64,000 nt of DNA from an uncultured Bacteroidales bacterium (GTDB lineage: Bacteria; Bacteroidota; Bacteroidia; Bacteroidales; F082): the NCBI GenBank assembly GCA_905234645.1, contig CAJOIS010000010.1:1-64000 (forward strand). The letters are read 5' to 3'. Position 1 is the first letter of the stretch. Every line of letters begins with the position of its first letter. The notes beneath the pieces are model-generated. The model was not told where the DNA came from. It searched no databases and saw nothing but the letters and a program-made list of their open reading frames with translations. Below, in pieces: positions 33,672 through 42,469 of this stretch. Both the position numbers and the translations under genes were made by a program.

Positions 33672-34802
33672 ATGAATTTCACAGTTGTCTCCAACGACCC
33701 GAAAAGCAATGCCCGAGCTGGTGTCCTGAATACCGACCACGGTCCGATTGAGACCCCGATATTCATGCCTGTAGGCACGGCGGGGACGGTCAAGGCGTGT
33801 CATCTCCGTGATGTACGGGATGAGGTGAAAGCGCAGATTATCTTAGGCAACACCTATCACTTGTATCTGCGCCCAGGTTTGGATGTGCTTGAAGCCGCTG
33901 GAGGCTTGCATAAGTTCAACGGCTGGGATCGCCCTATTTTGACCGATAGTGGTGGCTTTCAGGTGTTTTCGCTGACGGGCATCCGCAAGATGAAGGAGGA
34001 AGGTGTGACCTTCCAGTCGCACATCGATGGCTCACGCCACCTGTTCACGCCCGAAAATGTGATGGACATCCAACGCAGCATCGGTGCCGACATCATGATG
34101 GCCTTTGACGAATGCACACCTGGAACAGCAGACTACAAATATGCCAAGCCCTCAATGGAACGCACCCACCGCTGGCTCGACCGATGCTTTGAACGCTTCA
34201 ACGCCACCGAGCCGAAATATGGTTACGAACAGGCATTGTTCCCCATCGTGCAAGGCTGTGTCTACCGTGATTTGCGTGAGCAGTCGGCTGAATATATCGC
34301 CTCCAAGAATGCCGTCGGCAATGCCATCGGCGGCTTGGCTGTGGGTGAACCGACAGAAGTGATGTACGAGATGATAGAACTGGTGAATACCATTCTCCCC
34401 AAGGACAAGCCGCGTTATTTGATGGGTGTCGGCACACCTGCCAACATCCTTGAAGGCATCTCGCGTGGTGTCGACATGTTCGACTGTGTCATGCCCACCC
34501 GCAATGGCCGTAACGGCATGATTTTCAGCTCCGAAGGCATTATCAACCTGAAGAACGAAAAGTGGAAGACGGACTTCTCGCCCGTCGATCCCAACGGCGA
34601 AACTTTCGTCGATGCACAATATACGAGGGCGTATCTGCGTCATCTCTTCGTCGCGGGCGAAATCCTTGGCCCCATGATTGCCAGTCTCCACAATATCGGC
34701 TTCTATCTCTGGCTGGTGCGTGAGGCTCGCAAACACATCATCGAAGGCGACTTTGCCGTGTGGCGCGACATGATGCTGCCAAAAGTCACAAGGAGATTGT
34801 GA
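33672..34802 (+). CDS. tgt: tRNA-guanine transglycosylase (queuosine insertion)
   Basis: The 376-residue TIM-barrel enzyme swaps guanine 34 of GUN-anticodon tRNAs for a queuosine precursor. Family motifs are FMPVGTAGTVKA, the substrate-binding LTDSGGFQVFSL with Asp near residue 96, and GVDMFDCVMPTRNGRNG carrying the nucleophilic Asp. The usual zinc site CxCxxC is replaced: the aligned segment reads DPNGETFVDAQYTRAYL, with Gly309, Thr311 and Asp314 where cysteines are expected, although the zinc-ligand His in SLHNIGFY remains. Spacing is preserved, so this is substitution and not deletion. Confidence 0.93.
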   Translation: MNFTVVSNDPKSNARAGVLNTDHGPIETPIFMPVGTAGTVKACHLRDVRDEVKAQIILGNTYHLYLRPGLDVLEAAGGLHKFNGWDRPILTDSGGFQVFSLTGIRKMKEEGVTFQSHIDGSRHLFTPENVMDIQRSIGADIMMAFDECTPGTADYKYAKPSMERTHRWLDRCFERFNATEPKYGYEQALFPIVQGCVYRDLREQSAEYIASKNAVGNAIGGLAVGEPTEVMYEMIELVNTILPKDKPRYLMGVGTPANILEGISRGVDMFDCVMPTRNGRNGMIFSSEGIINLKNEKWKTDFSPVDPNGETFVDAQYTRAYLRHLFVAGEILGPMIASLHNIGFYLWLVREARKHIIEGDFAVWRDMMLPKVTRRL

Positions 34803-34838
34803 TCTCGCGTCTCGCAGTCCCGCAGTCTCGTGTCAAAA
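34803..34838. repeat. CTCGCGTCTCGCAGTCCCGC repeat, copy 1
   Basis: A 36-base stretch that recurs with small changes at 39247-39281. Both copies lie in short gaps between plus-strand genes and end in GTCAAAA. Confidence 0.65.
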
Positions 34839-34849
34839 GAAAACACTGA

Positions 34850-35929
34850 ATGAGAAAAATAGACGCATATATCTTCAAAAAGTACATCGGGACGTTCTTT
34901 TTCGCCATCTCGATGCTGATTCTCGTCGTCATCATCTTCGACTTGTCAGAGAACATCGACAGTTTTTTGAAGCATAATGCGCCGTGGAAGAGGGTGGTGG
35001 TGAACTATTATGTCATGTCCATTCCTTATTATATTAACCTCTTCATTCACCTTTTCGCTTTCATCGCCGTGGTTTTTTTCACCTCCAAGATGGCGGCGCG
35101 TACCGAGATTGTGGCCATCTTGAGCAGCGGCATCAGCTTTTGGCGTTTCCTTGTCCCATATATGATGGCGGCATTGGTCATTGCCCTAATGTCGCTCTAT
35201 TTCGGCAATTTCTTGATTCCTAAGACCAACGAGATTCGCCGACAATTCAAGAATGAATATATGGAGAAGCTGAGCCAGAGTGCGGGGCGCAATGTGCATG
35301 TGCAGATTGCCAAAGACGAGTTTGTGTATGTGGAGAGCTATAACATCGCGAAGGAATATGGATTCAAGTTCTCATGGGAGAAATATGATGGTAGTAAGCT
35401 GATATACAAGGCGATGGGTGATGTGCTTTATCACGATACCCTGGCTCCCAACAGCTGGTATTTCGACCCATACGCTGTCCGTTATATCGATGGCATCGAC
35501 GAGCAACTCACCAAAGGCCGCAACTACGACACCATCATCAATTTGTATCCCACGGATTTGTATAAGCTCAAAGAGGACTTCGAGGAGATGAATTTCTTTG
35601 AGTTGCGCGATCACATCGAGAGCATGAAAGAGAAAGGCTCGGAAGGTGTAAAGGCCTATGAAGTGGAGATGCACACCCGAATGTCGGCCCCCGCGGCGGT
35701 CATCATCCTCACACTTATCGGTGCAGCCTTGTCGAGCCGTAAGGTGAGAGGTGGCATTGGAATGCATATCGGCATCGGCATTGCCATCGCGTTTTCCTAT
35801 ATCCTCTTCATGCAGGTCTCCAAGACCTTTGCCATCTCAGGAAGTCTCTCGCCCATGTTGGCGGCATGGATTCCCAACCTCATCTTCTGCGTGTTGGGCA
35901 TCTTCTTGCTAAAAAGGGCGCCGAAGTAG
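34850..35929 (+). CDS. LptF/LptG-family lipopolysaccharide export permease
   Basis: The 359-residue protein of the YjgP/YjgQ family has three membrane helices near the N-terminus, a periplasmic beta-jellyroll-like part (about residues 120-265) and three C-terminal helices. It starts with the typical IDAYIFKKYIGTFFFAISML. LptF and LptG form the membrane half of the LptB2FG transporter that extracts LPS from the inner membrane. Whether it is F or G is not clear from sequence alone. kdsB lies two genes downstream, so this area is partly devoted to LPS. Confidence 0.88.
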   Translation: MRKIDAYIFKKYIGTFFFAISMLILVVIIFDLSENIDSFLKHNAPWKRVVVNYYVMSIPYYINLFIHLFAFIAVVFFTSKMAARTEIVAILSSGISFWRFLVPYMMAALVIALMSLYFGNFLIPKTNEIRRQFKNEYMEKLSQSAGRNVHVQIAKDEFVYVESYNIAKEYGFKFSWEKYDGSKLIYKAMGDVLYHDTLAPNSWYFDPYAVRYIDGIDEQLTKGRNYDTIINLYPTDLYKLKEDFEEMNFFELRDHIESMKEKGSEGVKAYEVEMHTRMSAPAAVIILTLIGAALSSRKVRGGIGMHIGIGIAIAFSYILFMQVSKTFAISGSLSPMLAAWIPNLIFCVLGIFLLKRAPK

Positions 35930-36061
35930 TTAACCCTTTGATTTCTATAATGTTAAAGAAATATATGGGGTCATTTTCGCTTTTTTGCAAAAAAAAATGA
36001 CTGCATATTGGGGACTTTTGCTTATTTTAGCAACTTCTTTCATCCTTAAAACAAAAGCACT

Positions 36062-36673
36062 ATGCACATCGCAGTAGCAGGTAATATAGGCTCGGGAAAG
36101 ACGACCCTTACGGGCCTTCTCGCCAAGCATTTCAACTGGAAGCCTCATTATGAGGAGGTGGAACACAATCCTTATTTGGATAGCTTCTATGAGGACATGC
36201 AACGCTGGTCGTTCAACATCCAGATATTCTTCCTCAACAGCCGCTTCCGTCAGGTGATGGACATCCGCAACAGCGGCGAGGACGTCATCCAGGACCGTAC
36301 CATCTATGAGGATGCCCATATCTTTGCGGCCAACCTCTATTCGATGGGGTTGATGGAAACCCGCGATTTTGAGAACTATCAGTCGCTGTTTGAGCTGATG
36401 ACGAAGTTCCTGCAACCGCCCGATTTGCTCATCTATCTCCGTGCCTCTGTGCCGACATTGATTCGCCATATCGCCAAGCGTAACCGTGAGTTCGAGCAGA
36501 GCATCAGCATCAGCTACCTCACCAACCTCAACGAGCGCTACGAGAAGTGGATCAACGGCTATAAGGAAGGCAAGCTGCTCATTATCGACACGGACAATAT
36601 CGATTTGGAGAATCCTGAGGATTTGAGTACCGTCGTCGACCAAATCGAAGCCTCGCTCAACGGATTGTTCTGA
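36062..36673 (+). CDS. Deoxynucleoside kinase
   Basis: The 203-residue P-loop kinase has the nucleotide-binding loop GNIGSGKTTL at residues 6-15, the substrate motif EEVEHNPYLDSFYED and the DRTIYEDAHIF element with the conserved DR(S/T). It phosphorylates deoxynucleosides in salvage, with base preference unknown. It is followed by kdsB after two bases and heads a four-gene plus-strand run (kinase, kdsB, SPOR protein, trmB) with overlaps or tiny gaps, likely one operon. The upstream 132-base gap has only weak promoter-like sequence. Confidence 0.9.
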   Translation: MHIAVAGNIGSGKTTLTGLLAKHFNWKPHYEEVEHNPYLDSFYEDMQRWSFNIQIFFLNSRFRQVMDIRNSGEDVIQDRTIYEDAHIFAANLYSMGLMETRDFENYQSLFELMTKFLQPPDLLIYLRASVPTLIRHIAKRNREFEQSISISYLTNLNERYEKWINGYKEGKLLIIDTDNIDLENPEDLSTVVDQIEASLNGLF

Positions 36674-36675
36674 GA

Positions 36676-37428
36676 ATGAAAGTGGTAGGAATCATACCGG
36701 CCCGTTATGCCTCAACGCGTTTTCCCGGCAAGCCTCTGGCTGTCATCAAGGGGAAGACGATGATTCGTCGTGTGTGCGAGCAGGCATGGAAGTCGAAGCT
36801 GGATGCCGTGGTGGTGGCCACCGACGATGTCCGCATCGCCGATGAGGTGATGAGCTTCGGTGGACAGTATGTACTTACCGACCCCAATCACCGCAGTGGT
36901 ACGGACCGCTGCCGAGAGGCTTTTGATTTGCTTGAAAGCCAGTATGATGCCGTTGTCAATATACAAGGTGACGAGCCTTTCATCGATCCGAAGCAAATCA
37001 ATCTTTTGGTAGACTTGGTTTCGCGTGAGGACACGCAATTGGCCTCATTGGCGAAACGTATAGAGGATGAAGAGGACCTGTTCAGCCCCAATGCAGTGAA
37101 GGTGGTGATGGACAAAGATGGTAAAGCCTTGTATTTCAGCAGAAATCCTATTCCGTTCATGCGTAATTTGGAGCTTGCAGAGTGGCTGAAGAAAGGCGTT
37201 TTTTACCAGCATATCGGCATTTATGCCTACAAAGCCGAAACCTTGCGTCAGGTGGCGCAAATGCAACCTTCACCCTTGGAACTGTCCGAATCACTGGAAC
37301 AATTGCGTTGGCTTGAGAATGGCTTGTCCATACACATGGCGATCACTGCATCGGAGAATGTCTCCATCGACACGCCAGAAGACTTGGTCAAGGCGGAACA
37401 TTTTGCAGAAAACAAATTGAACGAATGA
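36676..37428 (+). CDS. kdsB: KdsB, CMP-KDO synthetase
   Basis: The 250-residue cytidylyltransferase activates KDO with CTP for lipid A-core assembly. Key motifs are IIPARYASTRFPGKPLA at the start, VVVATDD, NIQGDEPFIDP near residue 97, YFSRNPIPFMR and HIGIYAYKAETL. The length is standard. Its last four bases overlap the start of the SPOR-domain gene. Together with the LptF/G-like permease it shows that the organism makes a KDO-containing LPS. Confidence 0.95.
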   Translation: MKVVGIIPARYASTRFPGKPLAVIKGKTMIRRVCEQAWKSKLDAVVVATDDVRIADEVMSFGGQYVLTDPNHRSGTDRCREAFDLLESQYDAVVNIQGDEPFIDPKQINLLVDLVSREDTQLASLAKRIEDEEDLFSPNAVKVVMDKDGKALYFSRNPIPFMRNLELAEWLKKGVFYQHIGIYAYKAETLRQVAQMQPSPLELSESLEQLRWLENGLSIHMAITASENVSIDTPEDLVKAEHFAENKLNE

Positions 37429-38528
37429 TGATTTCCATTGCCGAAGCCATATCAGATCTGTTGTTTGTCCGCGATACCGTGGTGGTGCCTGGTTTGGGTG
37501 CCTTCGTGAAGAAACCCACTTCGGCACAGGTGAACCCCGTGGCGAATTATTTCGCCATGCCTTCAAGTGAAGTCGTTTTTGATGCCAACTTAAGAGAGGA
37601 CAACGACTTGGTCGTCAATTATATAGCAGAGAAAAATGAGGTGCCGGAAGATGAAGCCCGTCGCCTTTTGGCGATGTTCGTTTCCGATTGTTTCAACAGC
37701 TTGAAGCAAGGGAAAAAGGTGGTTTTGAACAACATTGGCACGCTGTCCAATGACTGGGCCGGCGACATCGTCTTTGAACAGGACAAGTCGGTGAATTACA
37801 ATGCCGATGCCTTTGGCTTGTGTGATTTCACACCCCAGCCAGTGTTGCGCTCGAAGACCAAGGATGAAATCAAGGCGGAGATTGAGCAACAACAGAAAGA
37901 CAAGAATACTCCCGTTACGGTGGACGAAAAGGCCGTGCACGAGCATGATGATAAAAAGGACGAGGAGTTTAAAGACGATGAGCGTGGCTTCGGCTGGCTG
38001 TGGGTTTTGTTGGGCCTCCTGCTTTTGGTTGGCATAGGCTTTGGCTTGCATTATTTTAAGGTCGTCAACTTCAGCAAATGGTTTGGGAAGGATCAGCCGG
38101 CTGAATTTGTGCCTTGGAAGGTCGTTTTGCCCGATGCCAAGACTTGGGAAACAGAGAAAGTGGTGCCGCAAATGCAGGAGTCAGATACCCTCGTGGAGCC
38201 GCAGCAGCCTGTCGAGGTGTCGCAACAGTCTGAACCTAAACCTGAGCTTAAACCTGAACTTCAACCTGCACCCAAGCCGCAGCCTAAACCTGCTGAGGTG
38301 AAATCCGACGCTAATATCCTTATTATTGCGGGATGCTTTACTCAAGAGGACAATGCGGCACGTTTGGCCAATGCGTTGAAAGATAAAGGCTATGCCGGCG
38401 CATTCTACGAGTTGCGGAATAAAAAGTACTTTGTCTCCTTCGGACGCTATAGTACGGACGAGGAAGCCACAGCCGCTTTGCGTGAGATTAGAAAGAATAC
38501 AGAGTATAAGGCTTGGATATTGAAATGA
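37425..38528 (+). CDS. HU-CCDC81 and SPOR domain membrane protein
   Basis: The 367-residue protein has three parts: an N-terminal pair of HU-like CCDC81 domains (FVRDTVVVPGLGAFVKK near residue 14, NNIGTLS near 105), a single membrane helix (about 189-210, GWLWVLLGLLLLVGIGFGL), a Pro/Lys/Glu-rich linker, and a C-terminal SPOR domain (about 293-367). SPOR domains bind denuded septal peptidoglycan, so it probably links the division site to a cytoplasmic partner. It overlaps kdsB by four bases and is ten bases from trmB. Confidence 0.85.
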   Translation: MMISIAEAISDLLFVRDTVVVPGLGAFVKKPTSAQVNPVANYFAMPSSEVVFDANLREDNDLVVNYIAEKNEVPEDEARRLLAMFVSDCFNSLKQGKKVVLNNIGTLSNDWAGDIVFEQDKSVNYNADAFGLCDFTPQPVLRSKTKDEIKAEIEQQQKDKNTPVTVDEKAVHEHDDKKDEEFKDDERGFGWLWVLLGLLLLVGIGFGLHYFKVVNFSKWFGKDQPAEFVPWKVVLPDAKTWETEKVVPQMQESDTLVEPQQPVEVSQQSEPKPELKPELQPAPKPQPKPAEVKSDANILIIAGCFTQEDNAARLANALKDKGYAGAFYELRNKKYFVSFGRYSTDEEATAALREIRKNTEYKAWILK

Positions 38529-38537
38529 GATAAAAAG

Positions 38538-39224
38538 ATGTCAAAAAAGAACAAACTGGAACGCTTTGCCGAGAACAAGACCTTCCCGAACTTGTTCGAA
38601 TACAGCTATGAACGCATCATGGCCGAAGGTTTTCCCTTGCAAGGTAAGTGGCACGAGGACTTCTTCCACAACGACAACCCCATCGTGTTGGAGTTGGGCT
38701 GTGGCAAAGGCGAGTACACCGTCGGCTTGGCAAGGGCGCATAGCGACATTAACTACATCGGTGTCGACATCAAAGGCGCTCGCATCTGGCGCGGCTTGAA
38801 GCAGAGCAACGAGGAAGGCATGAAGAACGTGGCCTTCCTGCGCGCCCGCATCGACCAAATCGAACACTTCTTCTCTAAAGACGAGGTATCTGAGATTTGG
38901 GTCACTTTTCCTGATCCGCATCCAGGCGAAGGCGAACGTAATGCGCGTCATCGCCTGACTTCACCAGAATTCTTGGAGCGTTATCGAAAGATCGTCCGCC
39001 CCGATGGCATCCTCAACCTCAAGACCGACAGCCCCATCATGTATGGTTTCACTCTGCACGACGTGGTGGAGAAACAAGGTCTGCCGCTGCTTTATGCCAC
39101 AGACGACCTCTACGCTACCGACGAAGCCCTCGAAGTCAAGACTATCCGCACCTTCTACGAGCAGATGTGGCTCGACCAAGGTTTGACCATCAAATATATC
39201 CGCTTCAAAATAAATGCTGAATGA
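38538..39224 (+). CDS. trmB: TrmB, tRNA (guanine-46-N7) methyltransferase
   Basis: The 228-residue SAM-dependent methyltransferase has motif I LELGCGKGEYTVGLA near residue 52 and the TrmB signature region VTFPDPHPGEGERNARHRLT near 118. It methylates G46 in the variable loop of tRNAs. It is the last gene of the kinase-kdsB-SPOR run. The basic motif after PDP differs from the E. coli form but keeps Arg and His residues. Confidence 0.92.
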   Translation: MSKKNKLERFAENKTFPNLFEYSYERIMAEGFPLQGKWHEDFFHNDNPIVLELGCGKGEYTVGLARAHSDINYIGVDIKGARIWRGLKQSNEEGMKNVAFLRARIDQIEHFFSKDEVSEIWVTFPDPHPGEGERNARHRLTSPEFLERYRKIVRPDGILNLKTDSPIMYGFTLHDVVEKQGLPLLYATDDLYATDEALEVKTIRTFYEQMWLDQGLTIKYIRFKINAE

Positions 39225-39246
39225 GGAATGCGGAAAGCTGAATGAG

Positions 39247-39281
39247 TCTCGCGTCTCGCGTCCCGCAGTCCCGCGTCAAAA
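39247..39281. repeat. CTCGCGTCTCGC repeat, copy 2
   Basis: Closely similar to 34803-34838. It lies in the trmB-HerA gap beside a GAATGCGG fragment like the array at 5622. Confidence 0.65.
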
Positions 39282-39320
39282 ACAACAATTAAACAGTTAA
39301 ACAATCAACACTTCAACAAC

Positions 39321-40826
39321 ATGTATACAGACGACAACCAACTTTACATCGCGCATTGCGACAACGGACCACTTTATATGATTGGTAAAATGGCCAACCG
39401 TCACGGCTTGATAGCAGGTGCCACGGGTACGGGTAAGACCGTCACCCTGCAGGTGCTGGCCGAGACTTTCTGCCAGGCGGGCGTACCTTGCTTCATGGCT
39501 GACATGAAAGGCGACCTCTCAGGCATCAGCCAAGCGGGACAGATGAGCGGCTTCATCGAGAAACGCTGTCCTGAGTTCGGCATTGAGAACCCGCAATTCC
39601 ATGGCTGTCCCACACGCTTCTTCGATGTGTACGGCGAACAAGGCCATCCGCTTCGTGCGACCATCTCCGACATGGGACCGCAGCTCCTGGCGCGCCTCCT
39701 CGACCTCAACGAGACCCAAACAGGCATCCTCAACATTGTCTTCAAGATCGCCGACGACAGAGGCTTGCTCCTCATTGACATGAAAGACCTGAGAATGATG
39801 CTTGACTATGTGGCCAAGAACGCCAAGGAGTTCACCACCACCTATGGCACCGTCTCATCGGTGAGTGTGGGCGCTATCCAGCGTGCCTTGTTGGCATTGG
39901 AAGCTGAAGGTGGCGAGATCTTCTTCGGCGAACCGGCGTTCAATGTGTTCGACTTTCTCCAAACCGAGGGTGGCAAGGGCGTGATGAATGTGTTGGCTGC
40001 CGACAAGCTGATGCTCAATCCGAAGTTGTATTCCACCTTCCTGCTGTGGCTGCTGAGCGAGCTATACACGCAGTTGCCCGAAGTCGGTGACCTGCCGCTG
40101 CCCAAGCTCATCTTCTTCTTCGACGAGGCCCACATGTTGTTCAAAGACACCTCAAAGGCCTTGGTCGACAAGATTGAGCAGGTCATTCGTCTGGTGCGTT
40201 CCAAGGGCGTGGGCGTCTATTTTGTCACCCAAAGCCCCGACGACATCCCGGAGGCCATCGCTGGTCAGCTCGGCAACCGCATCCTCCACGGACTGCGCGC
40301 CTATACGCCCAAAGAGCAGAAGGCCGTGAAAGCCGCTGCCCAGACCTTCCGCACCAACCCGAACTTCAACACTGAAGCCGCCATCCTCGAACTCGGCACT
40401 GGCGAGGCCTTGGTCTCGTTGCTCGATGAGAAGGGTGCACCTTGCATCGTGGAGCGTGCCAAGATATTGTTCCCGCTGAGCCAAATCGGTGCCATCACCG
40501 ATGAGCAGCGCAACAGCCTGATTCGCAGTTCGCGCATCTATGGCGTCTATGACAAGAGCTTCGACCGCGAGAGTGCATACGAAGTCCTCGTGGAACAGCA
40601 GAAGCAGGAGGAGAAACGTCTCCAGAAAGAAGCCGAGGAAGAGGCAAAACGTAAGGAGAAGGAGGCTAAGGAGAAGGCCAAGCCCAAGAATACGACAAGT
40701 TCGCGGACAAAGAAATCCACAGGTCGTAAGGCTTTGGAAAAGACCATCAACACGACAGCCACGACGATCGGTCGAGGCATTGGCAACAAAATCGTTAGGT
40801 CGATTTTGGGAAGTATTTTCAAGTAA
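39321..40826 (+). CDS. HerA-like (DUF853) ATPase
   Basis: The 501-residue P-loop ATPase of the HerA/FtsK superfamily has Walker [13 protein letters not shown] near residue 33, [15 protein letters not shown], Walker [13 protein letters not shown] near 256, and a sensor-like [11 protein letters not shown]. The C-terminal 100 residues are highly charged (Glu/Lys) and end with a glycine-containing tail. Families of this kind are hexameric motors or helicases, but DUF853 members are not tied to a defined process. No NurA-like nuclease partner is adjacent. Confidence 0.85.
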   Translation: MYTDDNQLYIAHCDNGPLYMIGKMANRHGLIAGATGTGKTVTLQVLAETFCQAGVPCFMADMKGDLSGISQAGQMSGFIEKRCPEFGIENPQFHGCPTRFFDVYGEQGHPLRATISDMGPQLLARLLDLNETQTGILNIVFKIADDRGLLLIDMKDLRMMLDYVAKNAKEFTTTYGTVSSVSVGAIQRALLALEAEGGEIFFGEPAFNVFDFLQTEGGKGVMNVLAADKLMLNPKLYSTFLLWLLSELYTQLPEVGDLPLPKLIFFFDEAHMLFKDTSKALVDKIEQVIRLVRSKGVGVYFVTQSPDDIPEAIAGQLGNRILHGLRAYTPKEQKAVKAAAQTFRTNPNFNTEAAILELGTGEALVSLLDEKGAPCIVERAKILFPLSQIGAITDEQRNSLIRSSRIYGVYDKSFDRESAYEVLVEQQKQEEKRLQKEAEEEAKRKEKEAKEKAKPKNTTSSRTKKSTGRKALEKTINTTATTIGRGIGNKIVRSILGSIFK

Positions 40827-40864
40827 TAGGGATCTGAATTATTGGTTATTTGAGAAAAAATCAG

Positions 40865-40872
40865 TATCTTTG
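40865..40872 (+). promoter_or_regulatory. -7 promoter element for the DUF3791/DUF3990 cassette
   Basis: TATCTTTG, 17 bases before the first gene. A weak TTGG at the -33 position lies 19 bases upstream. Confidence 0.6.
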
Positions 40873-40889
40873 CAGACAAAAGTAATGAA

Positions 40890-41114
40890 ATGTCAAGAGA
40901 GCAATCGAACATATTAGAGTATTTGATATGCGTTATTGGTGCATTTGCCCATAGATTTGCTTTGAGTAATGCGAAAGCGTATCAATATTTGCGAGAGTAT
41001 AAGGGATTGGACTTTCTTGTCAAACATTACGAGGCCGAACATACGCTATCTATAGATGATGCGGTAGACGACATGGCTGTTATATGCCATCGCCATGGAG
41101 GGGCGTTAGCATGA
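40890..41114 (+). CDS. DUF3791 small protein, first gene of a three-gene cassette
   Basis: The 74-residue protein has the DUF3791 pattern, with AKAYQYLREYKGLDFLVKHY near residue 30 followed by EAEHTLSIDDAVDDMAVIC. DUF3791 proteins commonly sit beside DUF3990 genes and are candidate antitoxins (context-based inference). It overlaps the DUF3990 gene by ATGA. The base composition is more A+T-rich than the housekeeping genes to the left. Confidence 0.75.
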   Translation: MSREQSNILEYLICVIGAFAHRFALSNAKAYQYLREYKGLDFLVKHYEAEHTLSIDDAVDDMAVICHRHGGALA

Positions 41115-41599
41115 TAAAATTGTATCATGGGTCGAATGTCAGGATTGACGAGATCGATTTGAAACGCGGTCGTCGTGGAAAAGATTTTGGCCAAGGTTTC
41201 TATTTGAGTGCTGACATGGAACAAGCACAGTTGATGGCTGAAAGAACAGTGGATAGGGAAGAGCTTGGAGAACCTACGCTGACAGTGTACTCGTTTGAGG
41301 ACGGTGTTTTGCGGAATCCGATGAACCTTAAAGTAAAATTGTTTGAAGGGTATTCTATTGAATGGGCGGAGTTTATCATGATGAACCGACAAAACAAGAC
41401 GCCTATCCAAGCGCATGACTATGACATTGTTTACGGTCCGATTGCCAATGATAAGGTTGGACTGCAAATCAGCCGCTATCAGCTGCAATACATCCCGATG
41501 GAAGAGTTGATTCGCCAGTTATCGTTCATACGGCCTACATTCCAATATTTCTTTGGAACCGAACGAGCGATTGCACTGTTAACCAAAATTGATTTATGA
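41111..41599 (+). CDS. DUF3990 protein, ADP-ribosyltransferase-like candidate toxin
   Basis: The 162-residue protein opens with LYHGSN (His6) and has KDFGQGFYLSAD with Tyr31. In ADP-ribosyltransferase folds, a His on the first strand and a Tyr on the second contact NAD, and DUF3990 is generally placed near that superfamily. A third catalytic Glu cannot be assigned with confidence. The start at 41111 overlaps the DUF3791 stop; a longer in-frame start at 41084 would overlap further. Both flanking junctions are ATGA overlaps, so the three products are made in fixed proportion. Confidence 0.72.
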   Translation: MIKLYHGSNVRIDEIDLKRGRRGKDFGQGFYLSADMEQAQLMAERTVDREELGEPTLTVYSFEDGVLRNPMNLKVKLFEGYSIEWAEFIMMNRQNKTPIQAHDYDIVYGPIANDKVGLQISRYQLQYIPMEELIRQLSFIRPTFQYFFGTERAIALLTKIDL

Positions 41600-41829
41600 T
41601 GGAAGAACAGGAAGCAAGAGACCGGCAGTTTCAAATCGAGCACCTTACTCAGGAATTGGTTGCTATGCTGATGGAAGACCATGGCATGACGATGGAGCAG
41701 GCATTGGACACGGTCTATCGGTCACACACCTATGAGAAAATTGAGAAAGCCAGCACGGGTTTGTTTTTCCAAGGCGCAGTTTATGTGATGGATATGTTGC
41801 AAGAAGAACTTGGTGATTCTTTGCAATAA
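41596..41829 (+). CDS. Small third protein of the DUF3791/DUF3990 cassette
   Basis: The 77-residue acidic, helical protein contains MEDHGMTMEQALDTVYRSHT and KASTGLFFQGAVYVMDMLQE. I do not recognise a named family with certainty. The pattern of a regular helix with HGM-x-MEQAL-x-x-V-x-x-S is typical of small proteins found next to DUF3990 genes. It overlaps the DUF3990 stop (ATGATG), and either of two adjacent ATGs could be used. It is probably a second antitoxin or a regulator of the cassette (inference). Confidence 0.65.
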   Translation: MMEEQEARDRQFQIEHLTQELVAMLMEDHGMTMEQALDTVYRSHTYEKIEKASTGLFFQGAVYVMDMLQEELGDSLQ

Positions 41830-41973
41830 ATTGATAAGCAATGACTTTAGTCAATTTTGAGAACATTCGTTTTCAAAAAGTGTCAAGGAGTCTCCTTTGT
41901 ATGTTTTTAAAAATATCCCTCATCATGTAGTTTTTCCGCATTTCTTGCGTCTAATAGGCAAACGATTCTAACC

Positions 41974-42456
41974 ATGAGAGAAAAAGAAAAGGCTTTTTCC
42001 GAGATTGTCAAAAGGTATAAAAACACGGTATTTACCGTGTGCTACCTCTTTTCGAAAGACCAGGAGGAAGCCAACGACCTTTTTCAAGAGACGCTCATCA
42101 ACCTTTGGCGAGGGTTTGACTCTTTCCAAGGCAAATGCGACGTAAAGACTTGGATCTGGCGCGTCAGCCTCAACACTTGCCTTACCTTCGAGCGCAAGAA
42201 GGGACGTAGCATCGAGACGGTTCCCCTTAATATGGACATCAATCTGTTCACCGACACCGACGATGACACCAAGCAGATCCAGCAACTTTACCGTCGCATC
42301 AACCATCTCGGTGTAGTGGACAGAGCCATCATCTTGCTTTGGCTCGAAAACATGAGCTACGAGGAAATCGGGCAAATCATCGGCATCTCCACTAAGAATG
42401 TCTCCGTCAAACTGGTCAGGATCAAGGAACAACTCAAGAAAATGTCAAACGAATAA
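41974..42456 (+). CDS. ECF-type RNA polymerase sigma factor
   Basis: The 160-residue sigma-70 family protein has region 2 at residues about 5-75 (VFTVCYLFSKDQEEANDLFQ) and region 4 near the C-terminus with helix-turn-helix YEEIGQIIGISTKNVSVKL. There are no extra domains. It is followed after 13 bases by a membrane protein gene, the usual arrangement of a sigma factor with a membrane-bound controller. A GAGAAC motif upstream (41867-41872) resembles an ECF -35 box and recurs before the beta-propeller-like gene at 43899-43904. Confidence 0.88.
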   Translation: MREKEKAFSEIVKRYKNTVFTVCYLFSKDQEEANDLFQETLINLWRGFDSFQGKCDVKTWIWRVSLNTCLTFERKKGRSIETVPLNMDINLFTDTDDDTKQIQQLYRRINHLGVVDRAIILLWLENMSYEEIGQIIGISTKNVSVKLVRIKEQLKKMSNE

Positions 42457-42469
42457 AAAACGCAAAGCG

